Source of the DNA: an uncultured Rhodobacter sp. | GTDB taxonomy: Bacteria; Pseudomonadota; Alphaproteobacteria; Rhodobacterales; Rhodobacteraceae | DNA: 9,621 nucleotides | Direction of reading: 5' to 3' | Assembly (NCBI GenBank): GCA_937901435.1 | Contig: CALGTJ010000833.1 | Coordinates: 1-9,621, forward strand | Part shown: in pieces, positions 6,578-9,621 of the stretch | Layout: the number at the start of each line of letters is the position of its first letter | Numbering within the stretch: position 1 is the first letter of the stretch | The notes under the pieces: model-generated | Told to the model about the DNA's origin: nothing | The model's database searches: none | What the model saw: the letters and a program-made list of their open reading frames with translations, nothing else | Program-made: the position numbers and the translations under genes

Positions 6578-7612
6578 ATGAAGATGTTTAAAGTAACGAT
6601 GCTGTCAACGGCTGTAGCTTTTGCCGCGTTGCCAAGCGTAAGTTTCGCGCAGGACACCGTAATCAGCGTAATCAAACCAACCCCTCGCTCTGCGGTGTTT
6701 TTCCCGCTCGTTGTTGGCGAAGCGCTTGGGTATTTCGAAGACGAAGGTATCACGGTCAACCTGTTGCCTTCTGACACATCAATTCCGTATGTGGCATTCA
6801 TTCAAAACGGTCAGGCTGATCTGGCAATGCTGGACCCGAACGAGACGATCAATGCGATCAATGCAGGGGCCAACATCAATACTGTATACGAGGTGATGCA
6901 GAACGCACCTGAAGGCATCGCAGTTCTGGCTGGCGGCGAATATACATCGATGGATGACCTTGTCGGGACAACTGTGGGTCTAGTGTCAGACCGTGACCGC
7001 GCGTTCTTGCAGGCGGCTCTCGATATCGCGGGCCACTCGATTGACGATGTTCAAACCGTTGTTCTGGGCGAAAGTGGCCCAACGCTGGCCGCAGCTATCC
7101 GTGACGGCAACGTCTCTGCGATTTCGGGGTCTGTCTTTGACTGGGCGGCCCTTGTCGCCAACGGGATCGAGATTGATACCGTAACGCCTGAAGAACTGCT
7201 CGCCAGTCCTGCTAATACTTTGGCGATGAACGCTGACATGATCGAAGAAAAGCGTGAGGCCATGGAAGGGTTCTTCCGCGCATGGTCCAAAGGAATGCAC
7301 GTTGGTGCAACCAATCCTGATGCAGTTGAGGCGATGCTGCGTGCGGCAGTTCCCGAAGAATGGGAAGTCGAGGCCGCTGGTATGGGTCTGTTCCAAGGCG
7401 TTCTGCCAATGAACATTTCCACCACCGAGCGGATGGGTGATTTGCAGGCGGACGTTTGGACATCTGTTCAGCCACGCATGCTGTCATCGGGTGCAATTAA
7501 AAATGTAGTCGACGTTTCGACCTTCCTCAATGACACATACATCGATGCGGCCAACGACTTTGACAAAGCACAGGTCGAAGCTGCCGCAGCTGCTTGGCTC
7601 GAAGCCAACTAA
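6578..7612 (+). CDS. ABC importer periplasmic substrate-binding protein, NMT1/THI5-like (SsuA/TauA/NrtA type)
   Basis: The 344-residue protein captures the substrate in the periplasm and delivers it to the permeases. It has a classic Sec signal peptide: basic MKMFK start, hydrophobic core (about 6-20) and probable cleavage after SFA at residue 24, leaving mature QDTVIS. There is no lipobox cysteine, so it should be soluble. The mature part shows the NMT1/SsuA-like fold signatures: FFPLVVGEALGYFEDEGITV (41-60), then FIQNGQADLAMLDPNE, DLVGTTVGLVSD and AAIRDGNVSAISGSVFDWAAL. The family includes binders of nitrate, alkanesulfonates, taurine, pyrimidine precursors and aromatic acids. Ligand choice cannot be read from sequence. 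The gene is 33 bases after the second permease and is followed by a strong hairpin. Confidence 0.93.
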   Translation: MKMFKVTMLSTAVAFAALPSVSFAQDTVISVIKPTPRSAVFFPLVVGEALGYFEDEGITVNLLPSDTSIPYVAFIQNGQADLAMLDPNETINAINAGANINTVYEVMQNAPEGIAVLAGGEYTSMDDLVGTTVGLVSDRDRAFLQAALDIAGHSIDDVQTVVLGESGPTLAAAIRDGNVSAISGSVFDWAALVANGIEIDTVTPEELLASPANTLAMNADMIEEKREAMEGFFRAWSKGMHVGATNPDAVEAMLRAAVPEEWEVEAAGMGLFQGVLPMNISTTERMGDLQADVWTSVQPRMLSSGAIKNVVDVSTFLNDTYIDAANDFDKAQVEAAAAAWLEAN

Positions 7613-7619
7613 ACAAAGA

Positions 7620-7653
7620 TTGTTGCGCCGGGCGTTGGCATCCGGCGCAACAA
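7620..7653 (+). terminator. Strong hairpin after the binding-protein gene, without a T tract
   Basis: Arms 7620-7631 and 7642-7653 pair perfectly over 12 bases (core TTGCGCCGG with CCGGCGCAA) around a 10-base loop. The hairpin starts eight bases after the TAA. It is not followed by a run of T, so it is not a classic intrinsic terminator. It may be a partial terminator or, more likely, a structure that protects the 3' end of the transporter mRNA from exonucleases and raises binding-protein expression relative to the downstream enzymes. The hairpin itself is certain; its role is inferred. Confidence 0.6.
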
Positions 7654-7690
7654 ACGTCGCCTATTACGCACAAATCATAGGATTCGCATC

Positions 7691-8785
7691 ATGACACACA
7701 GCACCATCGACACGCCCACCCTAGGCGATGAAATCAACCGCTACGGCCCAACTTCGGCGCGCCCTCTGCCACCTGCGATAGGCAAGTTGTCTACGACCAC
7801 AGTAGACAGCCACGCCCATGTGCTGATCCCGGAAGCGGCAAAGTACATGGTGCCGCACGTCGATCCAAAACGGATCGCAATGATCAAACACGCCAACGAA
7901 GAAACCAACATGGTCAACGCCAAGCAGGAGGCCGACCGTGGCCCCGTCGCGATGCAAGATCGTGATGATCGCCTGCGCGTTCTTGATGCACAAAACATTG
8001 ATATTCAAATTGTCGCCCCACCCCCACCCCAATGCTATTACCAATCCCCGATTGAACATGCGGCGATCGCGTCACGCATGGTCAATGACGGCTTGGCAGA
8101 ATGGGTATCAGGCGATCCTGATCGGTTCGCTGGTCTTGGGACTGTGCCGCTTCAAGATCCCGAAGAATCCGCGACCGAACTGGAACGCGCGATGGGCCTT
8201 GGCCTCAAAGGGGTGATGTTACTGACCAACATGGACGGCGAAGAGATCAGTGCCGACAAGTTCCGCCCCTTCTGGAAAAAGGCTGAAGAACTTGGCGCGG
8301 TTGTGATGATTCACCCCAACGGCTTTACCGAAGGTAAGCGTTACTCTGAATACTATTTCCAGAATGTGATTGGAAATCCGCTCGAAACGACAACAGCGCT
8401 GCACTACATCATCTTCAACGGCCTGTTGCGCGATCTGCCTGACCTTAAGATTTTTGCAGTGCATGGGGGTGGGTATTTGCCCAGCTACTCCGGCCGGATC
8501 GATCACGCATGGGGCGCACGACGCGACTGTGAGGCAAACCTGCCCGAGCCGCCAACAAATTACCTAAAGAAGGTTTACTTCGACAATGTAGTCTTTTCTA
8601 ATCACCAGCTAGAATATCTGGTCGCCCAATATGGGTCCGACAAGATCATCATGGGCAGCGACTATCCGTTTGACATGGCAGACTACGATCCCGTTGGCCA
8701 CATCGCAGGGTCCAATCTGTCAGACGCAGACAAGGCCAATGTTGCAGGGTTGACGGCGCTGAAGCTGTTCGGACTCAAACGGTAA
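7691..8785 (+). CDS. Metal-dependent amidohydrolase, ACMSD-like (aminocarboxymuconate-semialdehyde decarboxylase family)
   Basis: The 364-residue TIM-barrel enzyme belongs to the amidohydrolase_2 group, whose members include ACMSD, 5-carboxyvanillate decarboxylase and gamma-resorcylate decarboxylase as well as some hydrolases. Expected metal and catalytic residues are present: HxH at H41/H43 in DSHAH, H208 in MIHPNG, H258 in AVHGGGYLPSY and D324 in MGSDYPFDM. The segments FAGLGTVPLQDPE (147-158), NPLETTTAL and GRIDHAWGARRDC (268-280) are typical of the ACMSD clade. The likely reaction is non-oxidative decarboxylation or hydrolysis of an aromatic or muconate-like carboxylate. About 38 residues precede the HxH strand, longer than in ACMSD itself. 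AGGA (7679-7682) sits 8 bases before the ATG. It follows the importer after 78 bases and the hairpin. Confidence 0.92.
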   Translation: MTHSTIDTPTLGDEINRYGPTSARPLPPAIGKLSTTTVDSHAHVLIPEAAKYMVPHVDPKRIAMIKHANEETNMVNAKQEADRGPVAMQDRDDRLRVLDAQNIDIQIVAPPPPQCYYQSPIEHAAIASRMVNDGLAEWVSGDPDRFAGLGTVPLQDPEESATELERAMGLGLKGVMLLTNMDGEEISADKFRPFWKKAEELGAVVMIHPNGFTEGKRYSEYYFQNVIGNPLETTTALHYIIFNGLLRDLPDLKIFAVHGGGYLPSYSGRIDHAWGARRDCEANLPEPPTNYLKKVYFDNVVFSNHQLEYLVAQYGSDKIIMGSDYPFDMADYDPVGHIAGSNLSDADKANVAGLTALKLFGLKR

Positions 8786-8800
8786 AATGGGGGGCGGCAT

Positions 8801-9621
8801 ATGAAAGTTGGCATAATCGGCCTTGGTATCATGGGCAGTGCGTACGCGGCCAACCTGCTGAAGGCGGGGCTCGATGTTCTCGGGGTCGATCCTGCGATAG
8901 AGGGGCGCACCCAACTTGAAGCGGCGGGCGGCACGACGTACGAGGTGGTCGGACCTTGGGTTGCCGAGTGTGATCTCATCATTATCTCCGTCGCCTCGCC
9001 CAAGGTACTATCGTCCGTATGCTGGCACCTGATGAAGTATCTAAAGCCAGGTCAGGTCGTGATGGAAACCGGAACGTTTGCGATGGCCGACAAACTTGCA
9101 GCGCGCGAGGCCATTGAAGTGGGTGGTGCAATCCTGCTTGATGCACCAGTGAGTGGGACTGGTATTCAGGCCGCAATGGCTGATCTAGTGATCATGGCCT
9201 CTGGTCCGACAGATGCGATAGACCATGCAAGGCCGTTTATGGCCTACCTATGCCACACGATCATAGACGCGGGTGCCTTTGGGGCTGGCACAAAATTGAA
9301 GTTCATCGCCAACCACGCTGTCGCATTGCACAATTGCGCAGCAGCCGAGACGTTGCATTATGCAGATTCGCTCGGGCTTGATCGTGACGTCGTTTATTCG
9401 CTTCTTTCCAAGGGTGCGGGTCAATCCAAAATGCTTGATTTGCGAATGCCTCTGATGATGTCGGGCAATTACACACCAGCAACGGCCCATATGGCTATGT
9501 TTGAAAAAGACCTTGCCATCATCGGAGCCGATATTCGCGCTCAAGAGATCAGCACGCCAATGTTTGATGCAGTTTCAGATCTATATGAAAAAAGCTATTC
9601 GCTTGTGCCGATGGATTATGA
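8801..9621 (+). CDS. NAD-type beta-hydroxyacid dehydrogenase (3-hydroxyisobutyrate dehydrogenase family), 3' end cut by the window
   Basis: An open frame starting MKVGIIGLGIMGSAYA runs 273 codons to the right edge without a stop, near the usual family length of about 290-300, so only a short C-terminal piece is missing. It has GLGIMG (7-12); an aspartate (D30) ending the second strand in LGVDP, which favours NAD over NADP; DAPVSG (114-119); catalytic K167 in GAGTKLKFIAN with N171; and KDL (236-238). It is a cytoplasmic hydroxyacid/semialdehyde oxidoreductase, only distantly similar to the one at 1348. It lies 15 bases after the amidohydrolase stop and should be cotranscribed. The ribosome-binding site is poor (a G-rich run). 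A five-codon ORF (8787-8804) ends in ATGA over this start and might couple translation. Confidence 0.92.
   Translation, partial: MKVGIIGLGIMGSAYAANLLKAGLDVLGVDPAIEGRTQLEAAGGTTYEVVGPWVAECDLIIISVASPKVLSSVCWHLMKYLKPGQVVMETGTFAMADKLAAREAIEVGGAILLDAPVSGTGIQAAMADLVIMASGPTDAIDHARPFMAYLCHTIIDAGAFGAGTKLKFIANHAVALHNCAAAETLHYADSLGLDRDVVYSLLSKGAGQSKMLDLRMPLMMSGNYTPATAHMAMFEKDLAIIGADIRAQEISTPMFDAVSDLYEKSYSLVPMDY

Noticed and set aside
6986..7396. Minus-strand open frames opposite the binding protein
   Set aside because: Several overlapping antisense frames of similar length occur here, which is typical shadow coding in a GC-biased gene.

Overview
The window looks like chromosome or plasmid from an alphaproteobacterium, most likely a marine Rhodobacterales (Roseobacter-type) species. 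That is a judgement from moderate GC, protein style and gene content (GntR/FCD regulator, NitT/TauT-type ABC importer, IS6-type transposase). No marker gene fixes the taxonomy.

Left edge (1-318): the minus strand carries the first 37 codons of an IS6-family transposase that runs off the window. It is followed by about 200 bases with no gene, which should hold the outer end of that insertion sequence and the promoter of the next gene. From 319 onward every gene is on the plus strand and closely packed. First come a LysR-type regulator (319-1290), an NADP-type beta-hydroxyacid dehydrogenase (1348-2229) and a Gfo/Idh/MocA oxidoreductase (2226-3218, overlapping by ATGA). A GntR/FCD regulator follows (3323-3976). 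Then comes a complete importer: ATPase (4042-4827), two permeases (4827-5687 and 5684-6544) and a periplasmic binding protein (6578-7612). A strong hairpin (7620-7653) separates the importer from an ACMSD-type metal-dependent amidohydrolase/decarboxylase (7691-8785). Last is a second beta-hydroxyacid dehydrogenase with an NAD-type fold signature (8801 onward), cut by the right edge.

Taken together this reads as an uptake-and-catabolism cluster for one small organic compound, probably an organic acid or an aromatic/heterocyclic carboxylate. The importer brings the compound in. The amidohydrolase probably decarboxylates or hydrolyses an intermediate. The two hydroxyacid dehydrogenases and the Gfo/Idh/MocA enzyme perform NAD(P)-linked redox steps. 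LysR and GntR regulators probably sense the compound or an intermediate. Every family is well known; the combination and the substrate are what cannot be named from sequence. I see no phage, CRISPR, tRNA, rRNA or defence system here.
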